This document shows, piece after piece, positions 1 through 8,191 of a DNA stretch of 45,847 bases. The stretch comes from Actinomycetota bacterium (GTDB lineage Bacteria > Actinomycetota > Actinomycetes > S36-B12). Each line of letters starts with the position of its first letter. Position 1 is the stretch's first letter. The notes beneath the pieces are model-generated. The model did no database searches, was not told the DNA's origin, and saw nothing but the letters and a program-made list of their open reading frames with translations. The DNA is taken from assembly GCA_016870195.1 (NCBI GenBank), contig VGCC01000014.1, positions 1 to 45,847 of the forward strand, given 5' to 3'. The position numbers and the translations under genes are program-made.

Positions 1-1
1 G

Positions 2-565
2 GGACACTCATGGGAAGAGCCGGGCAACCCGAGTGCTGTTGAAATCAGTGCTGAGTGCATCACCGACCTCCTTCGCGCCTGTCGTCAGATCCAGGAATCC
101 GCACGCGCGAAGGGCACGGTGAACGTGGGAAGAATCGTCGGGGGCGAGTCGGTCAACTCCCGCGCCCTCACGTGCACCTTCGACATCGAGGTACGTAGCG
201 AGGATCCCACCCTCCTCGCAACTCTGGAGACCACCGTTCGCGAACACATCGAACGCCGCCGGTCACATGTCGAGATCACCTGGACAGATCTCGGGCGTCG
301 CCCCGCGGGCAGCATCGATCGTCAGCATGCCCTTGCTCAGGTGGCCGCACGGGCACTGGACAAGCAGGGCCTCACGGCCACGTTCACCGCAGCAAGCACG
401 GATGCCAACGCGGCATATGCCCGGGGCATTCCGGCCATCACCTTGGGTGTGGCCTTCGGTGGGGCAACGCACACCGAACACGAATGGATTGACACACGGT
501 CGATCGGCCGTGGCATTGACGCACTCTGCGACACCGTGGAGCGCCTAGCAGAGGGTGGGTGGTAG
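2..565 (+). CDS. M20-family amidohydrolase/peptidase, 3' part
   Basis: The reading frame is open from the window edge (base 2), so the N-terminal part lies outside. What remains is the dimerisation (lid) domain followed by the C-terminal half of the catalytic domain. The segment STDANAAYARGIPAITLG followed by GGATHTEHEWID matches the M20 signature in which a late His (here in THTEHEW) ligates the second metal. Enzymes of this family hydrolyse peptides, N-acyl or N-carbamoyl amino acids; the substrate cannot be told from this fragment. Its stop lies 2 bp before the ATG of the LLM oxidoreductase, so the two are almost certainly co-transcribed. It is the first visible gene of the 7-kb catabolic operon. 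Confidence 0.8.
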   Translation, partial: GHSWEEPGNPSAVEISAECITDLLRACRQIQESARAKGTVNVGRIVGGESVNSRALTCTFDIEVRSEDPTLLATLETTVREHIERRRSHVEITWTDLGRRPAGSIDRQHALAQVAARALDKQGLTATFTAASTDANAAYARGIPAITLGVAFGGATHTEHEWIDTRSIGRGIDALCDTVERLAEGGW

Positions 566-567
566 GG

Positions 568-1581
568 ATGCGCGTTGGAGTTGCTCTTCAGCCTGTCGAT
601 GAGCCAAAGGGATTTCGTGAGTTTGTTACCGAAATCGACGCACTCGGGTTTGACCAACTGTGGATGACTGATTCGTCACTCCATGCGCGATACGTGTACT
701 CGTACCTCACCCTGGCCTCGACGTGGTCCCCTCGGCTTCACCTGGGCACTGCGGTCACCAACCCCCTCACCCGCCATCCAGCCGTTACTGCGATTGCGGC
801 ATCCACCCTGGACATCGTTTCTGAGGGACGGTTTGCTCTCGGGATCGGGGCCGGCGACCGTCCACTGTTGAGCCTCGGGTTGAAGCCCGCGCCTCTCGGG
901 GTCCTGGAACGGTCGATTATCGACATTCGTCGGCTCTGGGCGGGAGAGACCGTTAGCGACGAGGGGCCGGGATTCCAACTCGACGACGCCCACCTGCGGT
1001 TCCCCTCGGGAACCGGCATTCCCATCTACGTGAGCGCAAGCGGCCCGGCGACGCTGAGAATGGCCGGAAGAACGGCGGACGGCGTGATCCTCCTGTGCGG
1101 TTTACATTCCGATGTGGTGACCTGGGCGCTCAACCGGATCGATGAAGGGGTAGCGGAAGCTGGCCGTTCCGAACGGCCGCATGTTGCGATCTTCGCGTAC
1201 GGGGCGGTGATCGACGATCCAGTTGCGGCGATGGCCTCAGCACGCACCATCGCCGCCTGGTTTCCACAGACAGTTCCCCAGTTGTGTGAAGTTGCAGGCC
1301 TCTCGGCGGAGTTGGTCACCCAGGTTCAACAGGCCTACAAGGGTGGGGAATTCCAGGAAGCCGAGGCCGCAGCGGCGCTCTTGCCCGATGATTTCGTCCA
1401 GCGAATGGCGCTGTACGGGGGTGTCGAGGAAGCACGTGAGCACATCCGCACCCTTACATCTCTGGGTGTGGATTCCATCAACGTGTTTCCACTCGGCGAC
1501 GACCGTATGGCGACGATACGTGGATTTGCCCAGGCTCTTCGGCGCGAGGGGCTGTTGCCGCAACACGAAAAGGGGGCTTAA
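568..1581 (+). CDS. Luciferase-like (LLM) flavin/F420-dependent oxidoreductase
   Basis: The 337-residue TIM-barrel protein begins MRVGVALQPVDEPKGF and shows the usual LLM landmarks: LGTAVTNPLTRHPAV around residues 70-85, then a glycine-rich loop (ALGIGAGD), then IYVSASGPATLRMAGRTADG in the second half. LLM enzymes bind FMN or coenzyme F420 and perform hydride transfers or monooxygenations; cofactor and substrate cannot be read off here. The ATG at 568 gives the N-terminus typical of the family. An in-frame GTG at 559 would overlap the upstream gene by 7 bp. In heterocycle pathways, LLM monooxygenases (RutA for uracil, PyrA for pyridine) open or hydroxylate rings, which would suit the hydrolases downstream. 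Confidence 0.85.
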   Translation: MRVGVALQPVDEPKGFREFVTEIDALGFDQLWMTDSSLHARYVYSYLTLASTWSPRLHLGTAVTNPLTRHPAVTAIAASTLDIVSEGRFALGIGAGDRPLLSLGLKPAPLGVLERSIIDIRRLWAGETVSDEGPGFQLDDAHLRFPSGTGIPIYVSASGPATLRMAGRTADGVILLCGLHSDVVTWALNRIDEGVAEAGRSERPHVAIFAYGAVIDDPVAAMASARTIAAWFPQTVPQLCEVAGLSAELVTQVQQAYKGGEFQEAEAAAALLPDDFVQRMALYGGVEEAREHIRTLTSLGVDSINVFPLGDDRMATIRGFAQALRREGLLPQHEKGA

Positions 1582-1584
1582 ACC

Positions 1585-2280
1585 ATGGCCAAGAACGAGG
1601 ACATTCAGAAGCATCGCCAGCTATGGCAAGCCGTGTATGAACCCGTTCGTCGAGACATCATCGACCTCACACTTCCGCCGGGCGTGCACCTGAGGGAGGC
1701 TGACTTGGCCGAGCGGTTCTCGGTGAGTAAGACACCGGTGCGCGAGGCTCTGTTCCAACTCAGCAAGGATGGCCTCGTCGAAATTCTGTCGTACCGTGGA
1801 GCCGTTATCACCGGCTACACCCATACTGATCTGGTCGAGGTCTACCAACTGCGGGAAATCCTCCAGGGAGCCTGTGCACGTGAGGCAGCCCAAGCCATGG
1901 TGGTCGACGACGTCGTCGAACTTGGGCGGATCGTTCGCGATAGCGAGGAATGCCTTGCTGACGGGCGCATTGAGGTACTGCCTGACCTTTTCGAATCATT
2001 TGACGACTTGATCTACCGCCAAACGCGAAATCAACGAATCCTGGACCTCCTCACGTATCTGGATGCTCACCTTCGGCGCATCGGCAACCTCACCGTCGGG
2101 ATTCCGGGAAGACTTGACAAGTCCGTGCATCAGCACTCGCAGATTTATGAAGCCATCGCGGTGAGGGACCCCGAGGCAGCCGAGAGCACGATGCGATTCC
2201 ATATTCGCAGCGTTCTGGCAGATCAGGTAGCCACTTTCGACATGGATTCACTTAATCGAGACCGCGAGTCGGTCAGTTAA
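1585..2280 (+). CDS. GntR-family regulator with FCD domain
   Basis: Residues about 10-75 form the GntR winged helix-turn-helix (ADLAERFSVSKTPVREALFQ), and the rest is a helical FCD effector domain. FCD domains usually carry a metal site Asp-x2-Phe-His plus two later His. Here the first pair reads FESFDD, so the usual Asp and His appear replaced by Phe and Asp. The later His (in HQHSQIYEAI and MRFHIRSV) remain. The effector site may therefore be metal-free. The gene sits inside the operon, 3 bp after the LLM stop and with an AAGGGGG ribosome-binding site, so it probably autoregulates the cluster in response to its substrate. Its operator is presumably upstream of the window; no clear site was seen inside. 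Confidence 0.9.
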   Translation: MAKNEDIQKHRQLWQAVYEPVRRDIIDLTLPPGVHLREADLAERFSVSKTPVREALFQLSKDGLVEILSYRGAVITGYTHTDLVEVYQLREILQGACAREAAQAMVVDDVVELGRIVRDSEECLADGRIEVLPDLFESFDDLIYRQTRNQRILDLLTYLDAHLRRIGNLTVGIPGRLDKSVHQHSQIYEAIAVRDPEAAESTMRFHIRSVLADQVATFDMDSLNRDRESVS

Positions 2281-2297
2281 CGAAACGGGAGGTCACA

Positions 2298-3608
2298 ATG
2301 GCTAGGCGCACCATCATCAACAACGGCATCATCGTCACGGTCAACGACGAGAATCAGATCCACTTTGGTGGGCATGTGGTGATCGAGGGTGACCGCATAA
2401 CATCGGTTGGACCAGAGAAATTCAGTGGCACCATCGGGTCTGATGATCGCCTCATCGATGCGACCGATTGCATCGTCATGCCAGGTCTCGTCGATTTGCA
2501 CTACCACACGGCGCTGGCAAAAGGATTCAGTGATCATTTGCCGCTGTGGGAGTACCTCGACGCGTGTTGGTACCCGATCATTCGTGCACTCGACCCTGAG
2601 TCTGCCTACTGGGCGGCTATGGCAAGTTACGCCGAATCCATCAAGGGCGGCGTCACCACAGTGAATGACATGTACCGCCAACTGGGTGGGCTGGCGCAGG
2701 CGGCAGAGGACATTGGGATTCGAGCCGTGCTCTCCAATGATGTCGCACTCCCGGAAAACGATCTGGACACCCTGGAGGACAACCAGCGTGCATACGAGGA
2801 GAACCACGGCAAGGGTGACGGCCGAGTCGAGGTCTATGTCGGGATCGAATGGCTTCCTCTGGGAAGCCCCGAGCTTCTTCGCGACGCGCGCCAACTCGCA
2901 GACCAACTCGGCACCGGCATTCACATCCACCTCAACGAATCCCTCACCGAAGTGGAGGACAGCAAGAAGCGTTTTGGTCGTCGTCCCACTGAAGTTGCCT
3001 ATGACGCTGGACTTCTTGGACGGGACTGCATCGCGGCACACTGCGTGTGGCTGTCTGATGCAGAGATCGCCCTGATGAGGACCACAAATACCCAGATCTC
3101 CCACAACCCCAGCTCCAATGCGAAACTCGGCAATGGCATCGCCAGGCTTCCCGAAATGCAGGCTGCAGGCCTCAACGTGGGGCTCGGACATGATGCGGCC
3201 GAGTGCAACAACAGTCGGGACCTTTTCCAAGTCATGAAATTTGCTGCCGTGATCCATCGTGCAAATCGAATCGACTCGAGTTTGCAGCCCGCAGAGCAGA
3301 TCGTCCGTATGGCAACGCGAAACGGATCCGAGGCGTTGCGTCATGAGGGTGGTCAGCTCGCGACGGGCAAGAAGGCGGACGTCATCATCATTGACACCCT
3401 CTCACCCATGTTCACACCACTGCTTCCCGGAGACCCGGCACACGTTCTGTCGCATCTCACATATGCAGCAAATGGAAGTTGTGTGCGAACGACCATCATC
3501 GACGGACGCATTGTCATGGACGACCGTCAGTTGAAGTTTGCGGATGAGGCGAAGATCGTGCGCGAGGCAAACCTCGCGTTCCAGCGCGTCCATGCTCGAA
3601 TCTCCTGA
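2298..3608 (+). CDS. Amidohydrolase, TRZ/ATZ-cytosine deaminase type
   Basis: This 436-residue metal-dependent hydrolase has a split beta-sandwich (residues 1-60 and the C-terminus) around a TIM barrel. Metal ligands visible are H68 and H70 (DLHYHTALAKGF), then HIHLNES, then AAHCVWLSD, and an Asp in GLGHDAAECNN. Relatives usually read GTD at the last position; GHD here is unusual but keeps the Asp. The family deaminates or dechlorinates aromatic N-heterocycles (cytosine, guanine, melamine, atrazine) or S-adenosylhomocysteine. An ideal GGGAGG ribosome-binding site lies 5 bp before the ATG. It is the first of two related amidohydrolases in the same operon. Confidence 0.87.
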   Translation: MARRTIINNGIIVTVNDENQIHFGGHVVIEGDRITSVGPEKFSGTIGSDDRLIDATDCIVMPGLVDLHYHTALAKGFSDHLPLWEYLDACWYPIIRALDPESAYWAAMASYAESIKGGVTTVNDMYRQLGGLAQAAEDIGIRAVLSNDVALPENDLDTLEDNQRAYEENHGKGDGRVEVYVGIEWLPLGSPELLRDARQLADQLGTGIHIHLNESLTEVEDSKKRFGRRPTEVAYDAGLLGRDCIAAHCVWLSDAEIALMRTTNTQISHNPSSNAKLGNGIARLPEMQAAGLNVGLGHDAAECNNSRDLFQVMKFAAVIHRANRIDSSLQPAEQIVRMATRNGSEALRHEGGQLATGKKADVIIIDTLSPMFTPLLPGDPAHVLSHLTYAANGSCVRTTIIDGRIVMDDRQLKFADEAKIVREANLAFQRVHARIS

Positions 3609-3620
3609 GAGATCTGTCTG

Positions 3621-4601
3621 ATGACCGATGCCATGCTGATCCCCGAGCGCACTGTCTCGAGAGTTCTTGACCAGTGCCTCGGGGTGGGCAAAGGCGAAGA
3701 GGTGGTTCTCCTCACGGACGAGGGCACCGATGTCCGCGTTATCGATGCACTGCGCCGAGGGATCTCCGCGAGGGACGCCGAGTGTCTAGTCCTGTCCATG
3801 CGGAGATTCGTGCGACCGGGTTCTGAGCCACCGGCCCCCGTCGCGTATCTCCTCGAATCAGCCGATGCGGCCATAGAACTGACCTCGACATTCATCGGGA
3901 GCAGTCAGGCTCGTCAGAAGGCGACCCTCTCAGGAACTCGATACTTGGCGATGCCGGCCATCCAGGCGGATACCTTCCGAATCGGCGGACCCTTGGATGT
4001 CGACTTCGCGGCCCTACGGCCGACCACGGAGCGTGTCGCCCACGCATGGGAGCAGGCATCCACGTACCGGTTCCGTACGTCCGCCGGAACCGACCTCACC
4101 GGTTCGGTGGTTGGACGTAAGGGGCGCTCCCTCCATGGAATCGCAAACTCGTGGGGTGCCTACATGGCGCCGCCGGATATCGAGTCAGGCACGGCTCCCG
4201 TGGAAGGCAGTAGTAACGGCGTGGTGGTTGTCGATGGCGACTTCCTGTTCATGGGTCCAGGTCCGCTATCCGGGCACGTTGCTCTCCACTTCGAGAATGG
4301 ACTCCTAGTCGGAATCGAGGGCGAAGAAGGAGACCGACTGCGCGACATGATGGATCTCTGCGCCGATCCGCTGATGACGAACCTTGCGGAGATCTCAGTT
4401 GGGCTCAATCCCAATGGACGGGTATGCGGCGTGCCCATGGAGACCGAGTCAACACTCGGGTCGGGGCATATTGCCCTGGGGAACTCGATTGCGTACGGGG
4501 GAACGGTGGCAGCGATTGCGCACTTGGACTGCGTATTCCAAGACGTGCTCCTCGAGCTTGATGGTCGCCCAGTTCTCGACAAGGGGAGGTTAGTGACGTG
4601 A
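3621..4601 (+). CDS. M29 aminopeptidase / NicX-like metalloenzyme
   Basis: The 326-residue protein carries LAEISVGLNPNGR, GSGHIALGNS and a C-terminal AHLD, matching the Glu, His and His-x-Asp metal ligands shared by M29 aminopeptidases and NicX, the iron enzyme that opens 2,5-dihydroxypyridine. It is shorter than classical M29 aminopeptidases (about 400 residues) and closer to NicX (about 350). The context of ring-type hydrolases, with no peptide transporter, favours a NicX-like role, but the shared ligands do not separate the two families. The start at 3621 is followed by a second in-frame ATG at 3630. The stop overlaps the next gene's GTG in a GTGA junction, suggesting translational coupling. 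Confidence 0.7.
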   Translation: MTDAMLIPERTVSRVLDQCLGVGKGEEVVLLTDEGTDVRVIDALRRGISARDAECLVLSMRRFVRPGSEPPAPVAYLLESADAAIELTSTFIGSSQARQKATLSGTRYLAMPAIQADTFRIGGPLDVDFAALRPTTERVAHAWEQASTYRFRTSAGTDLTGSVVGRKGRSLHGIANSWGAYMAPPDIESGTAPVEGSSNGVVVVDGDFLFMGPGPLSGHVALHFENGLLVGIEGEEGDRLRDMMDLCADPLMTNLAEISVGLNPNGRVCGVPMETESTLGSGHIALGNSIAYGGTVAAIAHLDCVFQDVLLELDGRPVLDKGRLVT

Positions 4602-6160
4602 GTGGCCGGATCCTTGTCCTTGGTGACCCGATCATCTCCCTGGGAAAGGAGGCGTTGATTCACGACGGAGCTCTGATCGTGGAAGGGAATCGGATATCCG
4701 CTGTCGGTAATCGTGTGGACCTTGAACTACTGGGACCATTCTCGGAAGTGATCGGGGGCCCCGACTCGATAGTCATGCCCGGCTTCATCAACTGTCACTA
4801 TCACTCCGAACTCGCCGGGGGTCCGGGTCTCTATCAATACATATTCGAGATCGCTAATGTCTATGTGCAGGGCGGATATGGACCTATTGGCGAGGAGGAT
4901 CTACACGATCTGATCCTGCTAGGCCTCGTCGCGGCGATCAAAGGTGGCCAGACCGCAACACTCGACATGTACTACGGGCGTCCCGCACTACCCCTTTTCG
5001 GCACCGTGCCGGCCCTGGAGGCATACCGGACGATTGGCATGCGAACAGCCTTCGGTCTCGTATCCCGGGACCAGAACCTCTACGTCCACCAGCCCAACGA
5101 TGAATTCCTCAAGGATCTTCCCGCCGATCTTGTCGGCGAGATCCAGAAGTCACCGATGGGATACGCCTGGCCAATCCCCGATGTCATGAATGCCTACGAC
5201 ACTCTGGTGCGGGACTGGGATGGCCGGGACGGGAGGTTCCGGATCGTCCTTGCGCCGGATTGGACTCCTGCATGTTCTGACGACCTGTACAAGCTGTGCC
5301 GGCGCAAAGCCGACGAGGATGGAACGGGAATCGTTTCTCACGTGCTCGAAACTCGATCCGAGATGATGTGGAATCTCGAGACGTACGGCATGCCCGCACT
5401 GCAGCGGTTGAACAACTTGGGAGTTCTCGCTCCCGATATGACCTGCACCCACTTTGTCTGGGTGACCGACGAGGAACTTTCGATTTTCGCGGATAGCGGT
5501 GCTGTCGCGTCGAACAATCCAGGTTCTAACCTGCGACTGTCCGCGGGAATCTGTCGAACGCGCGACATCATGGCAGCCGGGGGCCGCGTGGCCTTTGGGA
5601 CGGACGGGATTTCCTTCAGCGACTCCGAGGATATGTTCACTGAGTTGCGGCTTGCCTGCTACCTGCAGCGCTTTCCGCGCGATTTCGATGTCGTGCGACT
5701 GGACTCAGAAGAGGTCTTTCGTGCGGCCGCGGTCAACGGGGCTCGGGCGATTCGACAGGAAGAATGCCTTGGTTCTCTCACCGAAGGAAAGTTGGCCGAC
5801 CTCCTTGTGGTGGACTCCCGCCGCATCCTATTTCCGCCCGGCCGATATGACAGTGAACCGCTTCTCAATGTCATCCTCGATCGGGCACAGGCAGTCGATC
5901 TTCGTCACGTGATGATCGACGGAGAAGTCGTCATGAGGGATCGAGCGATCACGACTATCGATGAGCAGGCGCTCATGGACCGCGTCGCCGAGGCGGTTGA
6001 CAAGCGCGTATACCGATTGAGCCCCGAGGTCAAACGATGGCTCGAGTTGGGTGATGCGGTGATGCCTAACGTGGTCGACTTTTACAAGCGCTGGTATTCG
6101 GTTCCCGTTGAACCGGCGCACGATTACAACGCCCGACGAGTACTGAAAGGGAGAACATGA
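4598..6160 (+). CDS. Amidohydrolase, TRZ/ATZ type (second copy)
   Basis: The 520-residue protein starts with GTG at 4598, preceded by AAGGGGAGG. Its ligands are complete: H67 and H69 (NCHYHSEL), His in VSHVLET, His in CTHFVWVTD, and Asp in FGTDGISFSD. It has about 80 residues more than its neighbour at 2298, mainly a longer barrel insert around residues 150-210 and a C-terminal extension. The two are paralogues of the same superfamily but far apart in sequence, so they probably act on different intermediates (for example deamination and then ring or amide hydrolysis). It overlaps genes on both sides by 4 bp, which locks it into the operon. Confidence 0.85.
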   Translation: MSGRILVLGDPIISLGKEALIHDGALIVEGNRISAVGNRVDLELLGPFSEVIGGPDSIVMPGFINCHYHSELAGGPGLYQYIFEIANVYVQGGYGPIGEEDLHDLILLGLVAAIKGGQTATLDMYYGRPALPLFGTVPALEAYRTIGMRTAFGLVSRDQNLYVHQPNDEFLKDLPADLVGEIQKSPMGYAWPIPDVMNAYDTLVRDWDGRDGRFRIVLAPDWTPACSDDLYKLCRRKADEDGTGIVSHVLETRSEMMWNLETYGMPALQRLNNLGVLAPDMTCTHFVWVTDEELSIFADSGAVASNNPGSNLRLSAGICRTRDIMAAGGRVAFGTDGISFSDSEDMFTELRLACYLQRFPRDFDVVRLDSEEVFRAAAVNGARAIRQEECLGSLTEGKLADLLVVDSRRILFPPGRYDSEPLLNVILDRAQAVDLRHVMIDGEVVMRDRAITTIDEQALMDRVAEAVDKRVYRLSPEVKRWLELGDAVMPNVVDFYKRWYSVPVEPAHDYNARRVLKGRT

Positions 6161-7167
6161 GAATCGATGCTCACACCCACATCCTGAGCCTTGCAGAGAA
6201 TGCTGAGTTCACAGCGGAGTACGGCCGTGAAGGGTCCCTGTGCATCTACCGCAGTCTCGGGATGCTGCCCACGCACCGACTTCCTACGGAGGAGGAGTGG
6301 GAGAAGAGCGGCTTCTCACGCAAAGGATTCCCCGTAATCGGCCCTCAGGAAAGCATTCGTGACCATCCGGGGTTCGACAAGATCGTCGTGCTCGCTGTCT
6401 CGCCGCAATTCCTCGATGGTGAAATGATCGGAACCGTCGATTCGTATGGGATTACGGATGTGCCGGGTCCCTCAACCCCCGAGAAGTGCAACGACTACAT
6501 CGCGGCGGTCGTCCGGAGTAACCCGGACGTATTCATCGGATTCGCCTCGGTAAACCCCAATTATCGAGGCCCCAAAAAGGCCGTCCAGGAGCTCGAGAGA
6601 GCGGTGAACGACCTCGGTTTGACCGGACTCAAGCTCTATCCGATGTACCAGGACTGGTCACCGGCTGATCCAGTGATCGCATTTCCTGTTTTCGAAAAGG
6701 CGGAGGAACTCGGGATTCCAGTTCTAGTCCATCAGGCCGGATCTACACGTGTGGATGCACGGATGGAACACGCCAACCCAGTGTTGCTTGACGCGGCGGG
6801 ACGGCACTTCCCGGACATGAAGCTCATCATTGCCCACTGTGGAATCCCCTGGATCCATGAGGCACTGTTCATGTTGACTAAACACCCCAACTTCTACACC
6901 GAAATCAGCTACCACATTGCAACAGTCACTCGAGAAGGGCTCTACCGATTCCTCTGGGATGCCAAACAGTTCTTCGTACCGCTTGAGAAGATCTTCTTCG
7001 GCACGGATTACCCAGGATTCCTATACGACCCCGTCCGGTTGAGTGAGAAGCTTATGACGGTGAACGAGGAAGCTCGACGGATGGGAACCCCGGAGATCCC
7101 CGAGCATGAACTCGAGGGGATCATGGGCGATAACTTCGCCAGGCTCTTGGGACTGATCCCCGACTAG
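6157..7167 (+). CDS. Amidohydrolase-2 (ACMSD-like) metal-dependent hydrolase/decarboxylase
   Basis: This 336-residue protein belongs to the amidohydrolase-2 family. H6 and H8 (DAHTHIL), His in LVHQAG, His in IAHCGIPW and Asp in GTDYPG supply the single-metal site. The family includes non-oxidative decarboxylases (ACMSD, resorcylate decarboxylase) and lactone or amide hydrolases. Catalytic type cannot be decided from motifs, but TGLKLYPMYQDWSP is typical of the 2-pyrone or amide hydrolase-like branch. ATG overlaps the previous stop (ATGA), with AAGGGAG as ribosome-binding site. It ends the operon: the next gene is convergent and its stop lies 7 bp away. Confidence 0.85.
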   Translation: MRIDAHTHILSLAENAEFTAEYGREGSLCIYRSLGMLPTHRLPTEEEWEKSGFSRKGFPVIGPQESIRDHPGFDKIVVLAVSPQFLDGEMIGTVDSYGITDVPGPSTPEKCNDYIAAVVRSNPDVFIGFASVNPNYRGPKKAVQELERAVNDLGLTGLKLYPMYQDWSPADPVIAFPVFEKAEELGIPVLVHQAGSTRVDARMEHANPVLLDAAGRHFPDMKLIIAHCGIPWIHEALFMLTKHPNFYTEISYHIATVTREGLYRFLWDAKQFFVPLEKIFFGTDYPGFLYDPVRLSEKLMTVNEEARRMGTPEIPEHELEGIMGDNFARLLGLIPD

Positions 7168-7174
7168 GCGCGAG

Positions 7175-8191
7175 CTACTCGGACACCCGCACCACCACCT
7201 TCATCGCGGTCGGATCCTTCGTGTAGTAGCTGAGGGCGTCGGCGACCCCGTCGAGGGTGAACGTCACGGAGACGAGAGCGTCGAGATCAATCGCACCCGA
7301 GGACACCAGCTCCACCGCGGTGGGATAGGTGTGGGCGTAGCGGAAGGTGCCGGTCAGCCACAGTTCCCGGCCCTGGATGACGTCGAGGGGAACCTCGATG
7401 GTGCCGCTCGGTGACATCCCGACCAGCACAACCCGTCCCGCGGGTGCCACGGCGCGGATCCCCTGCATGATCGCCTGGGGTGCCCCACTGCACTCGACGA
7501 ACGCATCGAAGAGTCCGTGCGCACTGAGGTCATCGGTGATCGGATCGAGGGCGGTGAAGCCCATGTCCGCGGCCGTCTGACGACGCGCGGCGTTCGTGTC
7601 CGTGATCACGATGGTGGCCGCACCGAGGGAGCGTGCGACGAGCGCGCACACAATCCCGATCGGCCCGGCACCCGCGATGAGCACGCGACTCCCCTCGCCG
7701 GTCTCGGCCTTGCGGTTGGCCCAGATGCCCACCGACAGCGGTTCCATGAGCGCGGCAGCGTCGTAGGAGACGTGGTCGGGAACCGGGTGCACGAATGCAC
7801 GATCGAGTGCGACGAACTGGGTGAACGTGCCATCCACCGGCGGGGTGGCGAAGAAGATGACGTCGGGGCAGAGGTTGTAGCGACCCGCGGTGCACTGCAC
7901 GCACTCCTTGCACGGCACCCCAGGTTCAAGGGCCACTCGCGTGCCCGGCGCGATGTCGGTGACGGCGTCCCCGACGGCGACGATCTGGCCGGACGCCTCG
8001 TGACCGAGGATCAGTGGGCCGTCCACGATGAAGGAGCCGATGCGACCGTGCTCGAAGTAGTGGATGTCGCTGCCGCAGATCCCCACCGATTTGATTTCCA
8101 CGAGCACCTCGTGCGGTGCCGGGGTGGGGACCTCACGTTCCTCTAGCGTGATGGTCTGCGAGGCCGACAGGACACTGGCGCGCTGCTTCAT
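7175..8191 (-). CDS. Zinc-dependent sorbitol/xylitol-type dehydrogenase (MDR)
   Basis: The 338-residue medium-chain dehydrogenase has catalytic zinc ligands in VGICGSDIHYFEHG and LGHEASG, a four-cysteine structural zinc loop (CKECVQCTAGRYNLC) and a Rossmann GAGPIG motif followed by an acidic ITDTN, which favours NAD over NADP. The HYFEHGRIG sequence is typical of sorbitol, L-iditol and xylitol dehydrogenases. It would oxidise a polyol to a ketose in the cytoplasm. Its ATG overlaps the stop of the mannitol-2-dehydrogenase-like gene (ATGA), so they form a two-gene polyol unit. No transporter, kinase or regulator for polyols is present in the window. Confidence 0.88.
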   Translation of the reverse strand: MKQRASVLSASQTITLEEREVPTPAPHEVLVEIKSVGICGSDIHYFEHGRIGSFIVDGPLILGHEASGQIVAVGDAVTDIAPGTRVALEPGVPCKECVQCTAGRYNLCPDVIFFATPPVDGTFTQFVALDRAFVHPVPDHVSYDAAALMEPLSVGIWANRKAETGEGSRVLIAGAGPIGIVCALVARSLGAATIVITDTNAARRQTAADMGFTALDPITDDLSAHGLFDAFVECSGAPQAIMQGIRAVAPAGRVVLVGMSPSGTIEVPLDVIQGRELWLTGTFRYAHTYPTAVELVSSGAIDLDALVSVTFTLDGVADALSYYTKDPTAMKVVVRVSE

